Source of the DNA: Athripsodes cinereus
Lineage: Eukaryota > Arthropoda > Insecta > Trichoptera > Leptoceridae
Direction: 5' to 3'
Length of the DNA stretch: 64,000 bases
Assembly (NCBI GenBank): GCA_947579605.1
Contig: OX388312.1
Coordinates: 5,890,001 to 5,954,000 of the forward strand
This document shows, piece by piece, positions 47,201 to 57,486 of the stretch. Made by a program: the position numbers and the translations under genes. How positions within the stretch are numbered: the first letter of the stretch is position 1; each line of letters opens with the position of its first letter. The notes below the pieces were generated by a model. The model was not told the origin of the DNA. It searched no databases and worked only from the letters and a program-made list of their open reading frames with translations.

Positions 47201-50200
47201 GAAAAAATTAAGACATTTTATTTCTTAAATTCAGCGATGAGGCTTGCCACCCATCCTGAATGTCTTGATTTTATATTGGCACGAAGAGGACAGTTTGCAT
47301 GTTTCTTACATGCAGGTGATCTGCTGGCTGCCCCACTTGTGGGATATGCCGTGATGGTATGGTATGGTACTATGATATAACAAAAATATAATATTATTCT
47401 ATTAAACGATTCATGTATAATACTATAGGTACTTGTTCATACATGTGTGTTATTTACGGGGAAAATATTGAGAATTCTATAATTCGAGTAGGAGTTGATT
47501 TCGCATGTGATGTAAACAACTTCAAAGCTTTGTATTGTGCTTTAATAGCTTTGAATATAACACAATTATGGTTTATTTAATATATTGTATGTGTGTTTCT
47601 ACGTAGGTGAATATATCCCTTCGCGTTTCTTAAAACCTCACTCTATTTCCCTTGAAATCATTTGAAGAGATTAAACTTAAACTCATCGAGTTTAAGTAGC
47701 TGAAACAGTTACACTTGCATGAATACAAAATTAATGCACACGTAGTTACATTTTTATATTTTTTAGTAGGAAACCACACACAAAGATCCTACTAAGGTGC
47801 TTAAAAAGCGGACCTTTACTGATATGCGATAAACTCGCCCTCTGTATATTGGTTGAAATTAATTTGAATGCATACCTTTTATGTAATTTGTTTGTAACCA
47901 ATGTACAGTAAAGAAAGAATAAATAAATAAATAATTAAATATGGAGGAATGATCTGGTAAGGAGGAATGAGTTGGTGTTAACAGAAGGATCAGTAGGAAA
48001 AAAGAGCAAAAATTTGAAGTTTGGTTGCCACCCACTTAGTAACGATTGGAGTTTTCAGCTCCCCTGAGTGCGAATGTGGCACTAATGAGAGATCTTTGGA
48101 TCATATATTTTTCGACTGATTTTCAACTTTGAAACATTGGAATTTTTGGATAATCTCGTGGAGGAATGCATTACGTACCTATCCTTTTAATTTACAATAG
48201 GTATTTACTTACATTTAATTCGGAAGATATTTATGAATCAATGATGAAGTTTCTCAAATCAGAAATATTAAACTTTTCAAGTCACTTTATTATTGAAAAT
48301 AATAGGTAGGTACCTATATTAAGTTATAATACTAGGTAGCTGCATATTTAAGTAAACAACAGCTGTGCGACGCATCGAATAAAGTATTGCCACAATTTAA
48401 TTATAAACGTACAACCCCGTCTTGGTTTTAAGATTTATTTTGATATGAAACATCTGATTACTTGTTCCATATTAGCCTAAATCATTCGCAAATGAGTGGA
48501 TGCCTTTAATATGAATAATATAGAATAGAAAACATTCGTTTGGTTGGTTGGCTGATCAACAAATAAACAAAAATTTTGAGCCTCTGTATTTCGAAATAAA
48601 TTTCTCATTTAATTATTGCTAGAAATTCATGACCTTAAAATATATCGTCACTGCATATCATCACATTTTTTCTTATGTAAACTGATTTATTGATTTTGTT
48701 ATGTGAATGATGATGTGCAAGAAGAATAAAATAAATAAATAAAATAATTATTGTGGATAAAGGATGTAAAGACTAGTAAAATAATAATAATATAACTTAA
48801 AGCCTTGAACTTCTCCATTTCCCTAATAACAACATTCTCCAATATTTTTTCCTTTCTACTTAAACTAACACCATCGTAATAATAATAATAACAAAGACAA
48901 TATCAAGGATGTCACATAATGTCTGAAATTCTGAAACACGTGATAAAATGGAAGATCGCTAAAATTACTATTTAACTACTTAAATAGGGAGCAAATACTA
49001 CATGTAATTCGTTTTTTTTTCAAATGATAAGTGCCTACCTATCAGCACTCATATTAAAGAATTACATAGATCTGGCATTTCATATTACTTACTTTCTTTA
49101 CTTTCAAATCTTAGCTTTTGTATTTCGTACGAAAATGATAATATCGGTTAAATGTCTTCTAACATTAAACGTTTGTACGTTTAATGTTAGAAGACATTTA
49201 ACTCATTAACTTTCAGAAACACAGTTAAAAAACATCGATCAGACGGTTGTCATTTCGCGACTTAGATAGATCAAAATAAATATGATTTCAATTAATCCTT
49301 ATTGCCTATTTTCGCGACTAAGATAAATCAAATATGATTCTTGTTTGATTTTCTTTGGGTACAACTTAGTAAAAAAACTTGAAATCAAAATTGAATTCAA
49401 ATGTTTTTTTACACTACTGATAACAAGATGCAGACATTTTACTGTTATCAATACGGGACAAACTAAAAAAGGATTTTCGGTTACCCTGTCATCCTTGTTT
49501 GACACTGATCACGTCCTTGAAAACCAATCTCAGAATGATTGATGTCTCAACAGCAATGTGATTAACGATATGATCAACAAACTGTCACCGGATTAAAAAA
49601 ATCTGCCGATGAAAACGACAATAAAATAATACCTACCCTAAACTCATATATAATACGTATACCTACATACACATCAGTTTACATACCTAATACGAAATTG
49701 AGAAAGTTGAAATTAGATCGTAAGGGTGGTATATGAGGTTGAATTATTGCTGTTTATTTTCTATTATTTAATCACTTTTTTTTATTTCACAACGAACTCC
49801 CATCTTTAGGATATTTTGAGTATAAAAGGCATATAATTTTAGTGAAAAATATAATACATACAGTTTATATAATTGATGGAACCAAAACGACTGCCAGTGT
49901 GATAAAGAGGTAACGCTCTTGCCTTTGAAACACAAAGACACAGATTTGGTTCCCAAAAATAAAAAATGTTTTTATTTTCAAATTGTTCTGGGTCTGATTG
50001 TTGTGATTGGGTTTGTATCGATAATTTAAGATTCTTAGTTTATCTTAGTTTGGGACTAACTAAATCTGTGAAAAAATAATATTTTTATTTAAATCAGCGT
50101 GGAATAAAATGCAATGAACAAAATGAAAGTAAATAATTAGCTACGATGCTTTGGACATCTAGAAAAAACGAAAGAGGACAAAGTGACAAAGAATCTATTA

Positions 50201-50592
50201 TGACTGAAATAAAGCATGTACCTACGGTGATGTGGTTCACTTTAGAACAAATGGCTACAAGATCGTATTCATCAGATCTTAAAGGACGAACATGTGTGTT
50301 GATTGTGTACAGTGAACAGAAGAGCATGGATTTGGAACTACATGGATTTTATGGAAGCAAAAAGACAGATAGATATTTTAAAAGCAAACATCTTGAGTTC
50401 CGCTGTGGAAGATGCCATCCATTCTAAATATCCTATTTATAAAAGCGAAGGATGACTCATTTTAATTTTGGTTACAATTTTAAAAGAATTAGCGGACACG
50501 TAGATAGGTATATAAAGAAATTTTAACTTAACCTCCAAAATTAAAATACTTACCACTATATTAGAAGCGAGGATTCTATAAACGATATTCAT
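44056..50592 (-). CDS. Secreted Rebers-Riddiford cuticle protein, resilin paralogue (4 exons)
   Basis: Exons in coding order: 50554-50592, 45406-45525, 44961-45137 and 44056-44235, all phase 0, giving 171 residues. Residues 1 to about 28 form a signal peptide (MNIVYRILASNIV, then VSCVILFGLLPSVWC). Next come RPEGKEYLPPKAGGSGGGYG and DDGPS. Exon 3 is the chitin-binding RR domain: EPANYDFSYEVKDPS, FGHNEKRKGDLANGVYRVLL, PDGRTQIVEYEAG and GYKPQ. Exon 4 continues VRYEGVASFGAGGGRGRGGG to a Ser/Asn-rich end. The domain is close to that of resilin upstream in the same orientation, and the YLPP and DDG junction motifs are shared, but there are no elastic repeats. Probably an RR-2-like cuticle protein binding chitin outside epidermal cells. 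Intron 1 is 5.0 kb. Confidence 0.92.
44961..45137 (-). CDS. RR cuticle gene exon 3 (chitin-binding domain)
   Basis: 59 codons from EPAN to GYKPQ. The donor is CAG|GTCTTC, weak, but exon 4 restores the conserved VRYEG, so the junction is well supported. Confidence 0.92.
45406..45525 (-). CDS. RR cuticle gene exon 2
   Basis: Acceptor TTTCAG; donor AGC|GTAAG. Hydrophobic core of the signal peptide, then YLPP and a Gly-rich segment ending GYGDDGPS. Confidence 0.9.
45924..46784. mobile_element. hAT-like non-autonomous element rich in CCCGGG
   Basis: Starts GAGGGTATCTTTTCCCGG and ends CCCGGGAGTAACCCTC. Perfect 8-bp duplications TAGGTGTA lie at 45916-45923 and 46785-46792, as hAT elements make. 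Both ends are crowded with CCCGGGAAA words, and the middle is AT-rich without a clear transposase. It lies in intron 1 of the RR cuticle gene. Confidence 0.85.
46868..47075. repeat. Two family A fragments, head to head
   Basis: Plus-strand end CTGGCTACCCCACTTGTGGG at 46873 runs into CTACTACTATACCATCACGG, the start of a minus-strand copy that extends to about 47075. Confidence 0.85.
47121..47364 (+). repeat. Dispersed repeat family A, full length
   Basis: Nearly identical to 11125-11362; its right end runs into GGTATGGTATGGTAC. Confidence 0.9.
47820..47936 (+). repeat. Family B (LINE 3' tail)
   Basis: GATATGCGATAAACTCGCCC, TCTGTATATTGG, CCAATGTACAGTAAAG and a TAAA tail. Confidence 0.8.
48640..48745 (+). 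repeat. Retroelement-tail repeat shared with 17790-17905
   Basis: CACTGCATATCATCACATTT, CTTATGTAAACTGATTTATT and AGAATAAAATAAATAAATAA. Confidence 0.7.
49147..49202. repeat. Perfect palindrome, 26-bp arms, 4-nt loop
   Basis: GTTAAATGTCTTCTAACATT followed by AAACGT at 49147-49172 is exactly inverted at 49177-49202, around TTGT. It lies in intron 1 of the RR cuticle gene. Confidence 0.97.
49893..50075 (+). mobile_element. SINE family C, degenerate
   Basis: AGGTAACGCTCTTGCCTTTG, then a decayed B-box (GATTTGGTTCCC), TTCTGGGTCTGATTGTTG and TTAGTTTGGGACTAACTAAA. Confidence 0.7.
50554..50592 (-). CDS. RR cuticle gene exon 1 (start)
   Basis: ATG at 50590-50592, 13 codons, donor GTG|GTAAGT. Chosen because it completes the signal peptide in phase and lies about 85 bp from a TATA box. 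Confidence 0.85.
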
Positions 50593-50673
50593 TTTGAAAA
50601 TTTAAATTTAACTCGAGAACTGAACTTGACTACACTGAATTCCTGAATGATGTTAGATTTGGAATAGATAAGA

Positions 50674-50681
50674 CTTTTATA
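50674..50681 (-). promoter_or_regulatory. TATA box of the RR cuticle gene
   Basis: TATAAAAG on the minus strand, 82 bp upstream of the ATG. It would place transcription start near 50650. Confidence 0.65.
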
Positions 50682-52688
50682 CTAATTTAATAAACTCAAG
50701 ATTTTTTCATAAACTTAATTAAATATTTCAATATCATTGCAGTGTATAAAATATACAAATAAGTTGATACCTAATTCTTGATTAGGTAGTTACATTGTTA
50801 CTATTTGGCAACGTTCTAACACCAAGTCTATGTTAAGTTATGTCCCATAAGTATAATGCAGTAACTCTAAATTAATTACATTTTCATAAAAGTCATCATC
50901 GGGATAGTCCCTTAAATTAATATTATTATTATGACGTTGTGCGAAATTGCTATTGTTATTTCACTACTCAATGCTTCAACAACTGGTGTTCGTAGAAATT
51001 AATAAATTCTGTCGATCTATGTAGGACCTATACCCACAAGCTCTACCTATCTCAAATGGGGTAGGCAGAAAGAACGAAACTGCATATTGATCAATCACTA
51101 TATACTCTTTCGCTTTTTCTACATTTATACAATTTTCCATAAACTCAGATTGATTTTTCTTACGTAATTAACGCACGGCCATCCTTAGGAATTTGATCCA
51201 CGTGATCAAGCTATGTGGTTCTCGGACGCCCGCTCTTCCATACACTTAGATAAATCCTCTTTGTCATCCTTTCCTCATACATTCGTTTCTTAAAACTTAC
51301 TGATTTATTATTTTATGTTATTCAAAGATTTTATGTAGACACACTAATTTAAACCATTTATTTATTATTATTTGTGTTTCTCTCTACATAATTTGGTACA
51401 AACATATCTCTTAAACGCATTTTGACAGAAATTTCCATCAAACTAAATATTTAGGTAGGTATTAAAGGCTAATAGCAGCGGTAGATTTTAATAGTGTGGT
51501 ATAAAGCTAAATAGTTTGTCAGTGGATTTATGTAAGTAAAAATTAAACTAACTTTTTTCACTATGGGTCATTTGTAATTATGAAAGCGCGTTTTATGCGA
51601 TTTTGGTATTAGCAGTCTTACTTATTTTTTTTTCCATTTATCAATCTTTATGTTTCTGAGCTGAAATTCTTTGGGTTTCTGAGACTGAATCTTTAGCTTA
51701 TAGTTTTGCACTAGTAATCAAGCTGTTTCATACATAGCAATAAAGTAGATTTAAAAAATTAACCAATAATTGCTATCCAAGGTTTAATTATGTTGTTGGT
51801 AAAACGAGAGAAAAATGAAGAGTAGGTAGGTACTGTTTTTCGATAATTCGCTGAAATGTATTTTTTATTATACTCTGATGGAATGCATCAGAAATGGCGT
51901 GGAGAGCTATTTAAATGCAAGTAATGAACACGCATATCGGCATCTTCGTGCGATAAAAATAAAATTTGTTGGATACGCTTTAAGATGAAGTGCCTCATTG
52001 GAAATACAAATTTATATGGAAATTAAGACTGTCATTCAGAACAATTTAGTACCAAATCTCATCTCCTTGAAGACATTCCTAATGTCGCGGCAGTTACAGT
52101 TTTGTCATGGGAATAATTTGTCACAATAATATTATAATGTTACGAATATAATAATGTGTTATGTGTTACTAAAAGTTTGAAAATCTTCTGTTAGTTTGAA
52201 ACATTAACCATCTTGTGGGCGCTTCACAGTGACACAGTCAGGTAATTTTTATTACGCAAATGTCGCCCATGGGGCGTCATTAAAATTAATTTGCAACACT
52301 ATAATAAACAATGAAACCAACAATATTTAATACGATCTGTTCAAGTGATACTGTTAATGGCACATTTACTGTAGAACTTGGTAATACTATATCTGTGTAT
52401 AGTCTAACAGATGAAAAAGTATTGAGAAGTTGGTTTTATAATGTCTAATGTTTTATAATGTCCAGTTTCATGAATCGAAAAGTAGAAATTTCTTAAACCT
52501 ATTCAAGAAATCGTGATTTTTTTTCAATATCGGTAGGTACATTTATATCTTGCTTTTATAGAAAGTGAAATGAACTATATAATAATCGCACTGTCAAAGA
52601 TATACGTTGTCTCTGTTCCATTCAATAGTCAAACAATTCGAAAATTTATTTCTAAAATTAAAAACAGGAACATAATTATAACTAAATA
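50682..52688. other. Intergenic region between the two RR genes, left part
   Basis: Mostly unassigned AT-rich DNA. A repeat shared with about 9950-10085 lies at about 51185-51290. No gene seen. Confidence 0.45.
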
Positions 52689-53491
52689 TCTTATATATAA
52701 AAGGAACTGGTGTGTGAACACTTATAACTCAAGAATGGCTATACCGATTTGAATGATCTCTGATTATTGTTGGATTCTTCTCCGCCCGGAATAAACTATA
52801 GGCTATTAAAACATCTTACAAATTCACGGTAAGAAAAAATACGAAGAAAATTATTTACGCCATACATTTTCAATTTCAAAAATAAAAACAATATGGAGAG
52901 TTATGGCGCTGTAAGCGCTCCCACGTCGCCTGTTGCATTGTGCTAAAATAATCCTTATGTTCTGCTGTATAAAGAATCAAATTACTATAATCTGTCACAT
53001 AAATGTGGACGTGCACAGATTATATTTGAAATTGTATTTTATTATTGCAGATGGAAAACTATTATTGAACCATAAATTGTGCTATTAAAGATGAAAATAA
53101 GAATGTGTTCATGTTGTTCTGATGCAAGATTGTGTTGTGAAATTTGTAGGCAGAGAAGAAAAATTACGAAGAAAATTATTTACGCTATACATTTTTGATT
53201 TCAAAAAAAAATGCAATATGGAGAATTATACAAAATCAACGATGAAGTTTTTTTTACAGATTGGCCTATTTACAAAATAATTTTTGTATATATTTTCAAA
53301 TTAGAATCGTTATCTACACAATTCAACAACTGTGGTTCTGATATTTCAATTTTGAAAAAATCATGGAAAGAATTTTTATAAATTTAAAATAAATAGGTTT
53401 AAACCTACATAATTATATTACGTACAGCAGATAATTTATAAACAAATCTGAGTTAAGTTAATTTGTCCAACATAAATTGTTCATGTCGCCA

Positions 53492-53718
53492 GGTGGGGCG
53501 CGGAGGTAGCACTTTTGCCTTTGAGTCACGAGGTCTCGGGTTCGATTACCGGCCAGCGCAAAGTGAAGAATGACCTTTTTCAAATTGTCCTGGGTCTGGG
53601 TGTTACATATTATGTATGTATAGTGCATTGTAGGATATGTGTGTATCGTCGCGTTAGTACCCATAATACAAGATTTATCTTAGGTTGGGACTAGCTCGAT
53701 GTGTGCGAATTGTCTATG
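53492..53718 (+). mobile_element. SINE family C, best preserved copy
   Basis: GGCGCGGAGGTAGCACTTTT, GCCTTTGAGTCACGAGG, B-box-like GGGTTCGATTACCGGCC, GTCCTGGGTCTGGGTGTTAC, GTCGCGTTAGTACCCATAA and TTGGGACTAGCTCG. Nested in the Helitron-like element. Confidence 0.85.
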
Positions 53719-53733
53719 TAAAATAATGAATGG

Positions 53734-54048
53734 AATTTTCGCAGTTAAGCGGCCCCACCCGTTGTCGAGTACTTTTTTCCATAGAAAAAGTATTATTTTT
53801 GAAACTGGATGAAATTGTTGCCATATTATATGTAGAATTATTTTTAATGCCGGCAAAAAAATCTACGTCGAATACCTATTAATTTCCTAAAGTTCCGTAC
53901 ATATTACTCGACAAGGGGTGGGGCCGCTCAAGTTTCATAGTTGCAACATATGGCAACAATTTCCTCAAGTTTCGAAAATATTACTTTTTATATGGAAAAA
54001 AGTAGGTACTCGACTACGGGTGGGGCCGCTAAACTGTGAAAGTTCCAA
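53734..54048. mobile_element. Foldback MITE with GC-rich ends and a third internal arm
   Basis: The left end (about GGAATTTTCGCAGTTAAGCG then GCCCCACCCG) is inverted at the right end (GGGTGGGGCCGCTAAACTGT then GAAAGTTCC). A further copy of the arm, CGACAAGGGGTGGGGCCGCT, lies internally at about 53912-53931. Confidence 0.85.
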
Positions 54049-54146
54049 ATGAATTTTATTTTTTACACTATACGTACGATGACACACTTGGACAATTACG
54101 GGAGTTTGTAAAGATATTAATAATATTAATCATTCATAAAGTCTGT

Positions 54147-54320
54147 AGAAGAGGGCAGTAGACCGGTGGACCACCCTAGAAGAAACTGGGAAGGGCAGGT
54201 GTCGAACCTGTGTGTTGAAAGGCTTGGTTTGGAGTGGCCAGAGGTCCTGGAAGCAGCGGTGGACAGGGATCTCTGGAGGAGATACCTAGGGGCAATGGGC
54301 CCCCGACTGAACTAGGACAA
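54147..54320 (+). mobile_element. LINE C-terminal scrap
   Basis: With one frameshift it reads GRPVDHPRRNWEGQ, then GLEWPEVLEAAVDRDLWRRY, the basic tail found at the end of RTE-like LINE ORF2. GC-rich island. Confidence 0.55.
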
Positions 54321-54390
54321 GGGGAAGAAGATGTATGTATGTAATCATTCATTGATTCTTAGGCGGTACGAAGTTCGCTGGGCCAGCTAG

Positions 54391-55204
54391 TTTAATATAA
54401 ACAAAGGGAATCGTGTATTTTTTCAAAGTTATTTATTTGTGAAGTTGAAAGAGTGGTGTTGATTGTATGTAGGTATCGTCAATTATTATATCAAAATATA
54501 CGATTTTTTTAACTTATTGGGTTGTAGAACTGGACAGTCGATATAAATCTTCTCAAACAATATTGTTCGATGAGATTTTTTTTTTATTTTTTCATGAAAA
54601 TTCTTATTTTAATGAAAATCCTAGAACCCATAAGGTTAGAAAAGGCTTTTATTATGAGACAGTTAAAACATTGAATGAATAGGAATAATAGATTTTTTTT
54701 GTTATGAGCAGTTTGGTAGATGATTTGGTAGAATTTATAAATCAGTATTCATTTTAGTGTATGGACTTTGTACACTGCACCTATGAGTTGAACCTTGCAC
54801 TTGTTTACAAGTAAAGCAAGGAATATTGATGAGTAGCAATACTTTATTTTGCTATATAGGATAGCTCCCTATAGGAAACGGGGCTCATTATAGATACGAC
54901 CTTGACTTGCACTGGTTCGCTGCGTGATTGACTAAGTTGTGTTCGACATTATAAGTAGGATTTATTATTGAATATATATTATAAAATCAGTGTTCGTTAT
55001 TGAAAAGAACCTACAATATTGTAATGTTCCACGTTTCTTATTATTATATGAATCTTAAAGCGCATTGTTGCATGCATGTGCGAATCCATTTTTTCTTTTG
55101 CTTTTCTTTGTTATGTTTGAATGATACACGTATAGCCTTTTATTTCTATTATTTATGTTGATATATACCTATGTATGTTTCTTTAATTTTAATTTTATTA
55201 CTGG
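54391..55204. other. Intergenic, nothing recognised
   Basis: AT-rich sequence with no gene or known repeat seen. Confidence 0.4.
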
Positions 55205-55275
55205 GTTAGTTGGGTGGCATCGTATTCTAGCGATAAATTCGCCCTCTGTCCATTGAATTGTATAACTGCTACTAG
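55205..55275 (+). repeat. Family B fragment
   Basis: GGTTAGTTGGGTGGCATCGT and GATAAATTCGCCCTCTGTCC, truncated at 3'. Confidence 0.7.
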
Positions 55276-55984
55276 GACCAATTCTGAATCTTGATGAACT
55301 AACTAAACTAACTAATAATAGTTGACTAATATTAGTCATTATAGTACAAATTCGTATTCAGTATTAGTTACGAACTATAAACAACTATAAACTCGATAAC
55401 CACCAAGGGCAAACGGTAAAATCTATGGGACAAACAAATATTAGTCGGTAATGCCGCAATAAAAAATGTTTTTCACGTTCCATTTTACACTTCTGGCAAC
55501 AATTTAATAGTTGTCGCGCGTGAAAATTGTGAAATGTCAGATTTGCCGGTATATTTTGACGTTCGCATTTGCGTCGGTGGTGGTATAATTTTACAATTTA
55601 TAGATGCCAAGAGTTGCGAGGATTCTAAAAATATCCATTTTTTACTTTTAATTGAAAAAACAACTTTAAACTTCCAAAATATAGAAAGATTCTGCGGCAA
55701 AATGACAGCAACTAGTAATATTCGCACATTAAAAGTCGCGAATAAAATTCTGCCAAATACAACTAATTGTAGTTGTTAGATGTCAACTAAAATTTCGTTC
55801 AGAATACGAAATCCATAGATTCTCGAAATTTATTGTTGTACTAAGGTGTCAAAATGAACTAGCTAACTAAATTAGTTTTAGTACGGAAAACTGTGAATAC
55901 GAATTTGAACTAAATATTATGACTCAACTTTCTCCTTACACTTAGTTAGTGCAACTAAACTATTTTATGATTCAGAATTGGCCA
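55276..55984. other. Intergenic, possible inverted repeat
   Basis: ACTAACTAAACTAACTAATA near 55300 and complementary TTAGTTAGTGCAACTAAACT near 55941 suggest loosely inverted ends around 55265-55980, with GAATTTGTACTATAATGACT-like words inside. I could not define exact borders. The overlapping plus and minus frames at 55485-55779 have no recognisable domain. Confidence 0.3.
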
Positions 55985-56040
55985 TACTGTGTATTGATTT
56001 TAAATATTGCAACCAATGTACAGTGAAGAATAAAATAAAA

Positions 56041-56178
56041 TTGGGTTAGTTGGAAGAGATCGCGCCTTTGCGATAAACTCGCCCTCTGTATATTGATTGT
56101 ATTTAATTTGAATGTATACCTTTTATGTAATTGTTTTTTATCAATGTACAGTAAAGAATGAATAAATAAATAAATGAA
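56041..56178 (+). repeat. Family B (LINE 3' tail)
   Basis: GGGTTAGTTGGAAGAGATCG, CGCCTTTGCGATAAACTCGC and a GAATGAATAAATAAATAA tail. A short 3' fragment of the family (ATGTACAGTGAAGAATAAAA) precedes it at about 55990-56040. Confidence 0.85.
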
Positions 56179-56929
56179 ATTTTGAAGACACAATGGTAAA
56201 GGAGCAGATGAACAAAACCAAGCCCAATAAGTAAATTCAATGTATTAAGTTAATACTCCACTTGTTGCTTAGTTCGGTTTTCCTTATTTCCAATATTTAA
56301 GATGAACTTATTGAGCATTTTAGTATCTGATTATAATGTACTAGCAATAATGCCTTCAGGGTGGAATTTGATTGAAATTATTGATAGAGATATGTTATGA
56401 ATTAAATATATTAATATTTTTCATATTCCTTTATTAAAAATATCGATTACATTGTTTTAAATAAATAAGTCAATAAAATAATAATAATATAAACATTGGA
56501 CAAAATAAATAAGAAACAAATTAAATTGTAGAAAACATAAATGATAAATAAAATTATGTGATATCAGTAACACGTGAAGATGACAATACTTGATTAATTT
56601 ATGAAACAAAATAAATAATTTGCAAAAAAAAAAAAATATTAAAGCTGATGATATTATTAATATCGAAGGAAACAGGGTATCTAATATTGCGAGAAGAATA
56701 AATAAATAAATAATATTTTATTTGTATAAATATTATGATATTATGAAAGCACTATATTAATGAGTATCTTTAAATAATGGCCAACATTACAGAGTCCCAG
56801 AGATTACTTCAGTCATTCATAATATTACTCTATATTATCTACCCGTACTCATATTCCTCAGAATATATTTTCAAGGCTTGTCCGTATACATAACATAACA
56901 TCGAGAATAAAATAATACAGTTTGTCAGA

Positions 56930-57486
56930 TTAATATCCTGTTCCACGTGGTCCACTTGGTCCACCGCTTGGGTAACCTTCATCTCCGCCGCTTGGTCCAG
57001 CACTTGGGTAACCTGAATTTCCACCATTAGAGTAACCGCCTTGACTAGCTCCACCGCTTGGATATCCGCCTTGGCCTGATCCACCGTTTGAATATCCACC
57101 TTGACTTGGTCCACCGCTTGGATAACCTCCTTGGCTTGACCCACCATTTGAGTGACCTCCTTGACTTGATCCACCGTTTGAGTACCCTCCTTGACTTGAT
57201 CCACCACTTGAGAAACCTCCTTGGCTTGGTCCCCCACTTGGGTAGCCCGAGCTACCACCATTAGAGTAACCACCTGAGCCACCACCTGAGCTACCGCCAT
57301 TGGAATAACCACCTTGTGAAGAGCCACCGTTGGGTTTTCCGCTTGAATATCCATTACTTCCTCCATTTGATCCTCCGAAACCTCCTTGTCCACCACCGAA
57401 TCCACTTGGTCCACCGCTTGAGTATCCACCGTTGCTTGCATATCCCCCATTTTGACCACCTTGTGGTCCGCCGGATGGGTAACCAC
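56930..57486 (-). CDS. resilin: Resilin exon 5 (second elastic region, stop)
   Basis: Acceptor ATTTTCTAG; 185 codons including TAA at 56930-56932. Repeats of GGYPSGGPSQ and GGYSNGGSSQ. A possible AATAAA signal lies on the minus strand at 56717-56722. The apparent 215-codon minus frame at 56839-57486 is another phase of the same repeats. Confidence 0.94.

Larger units (their letters stand above)
52689..54390 (+). mobile_element. Helitron-like element with nested insertions (1.7 kb)
   Basis: Starts A|TCTTATATATAAAAGGAACT and has ATAACTCAAGAATGGCTATA then CCGATTTGAATGA. It ends with GGCGGTACGAAGTTCGCTGG followed by GCCAGCTAG|T, a typical Helitron 3' end (short GC hairpin, CTAG, next base T). 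No Rep/helicase frame. Inside it are a direct repeat of about 70 bp (52836 and 53156), a SINE, a foldback MITE and a LINE tail. Confidence 0.75.

Noticed and set aside
50146..50427. 93-codon plus-strand frame
   Set aside because: Basic, unrecognised, possibly a LINE scrap; there was not enough to assign it and it is antisense to the intron of the RR gene.
56839..57486. 215-codon minus frame rich in Val/Gln/Asp
   Set aside because: Off-phase reading of resilin exon 5; the splice-consistent frame gives GGYSNGGSSQ repeats.
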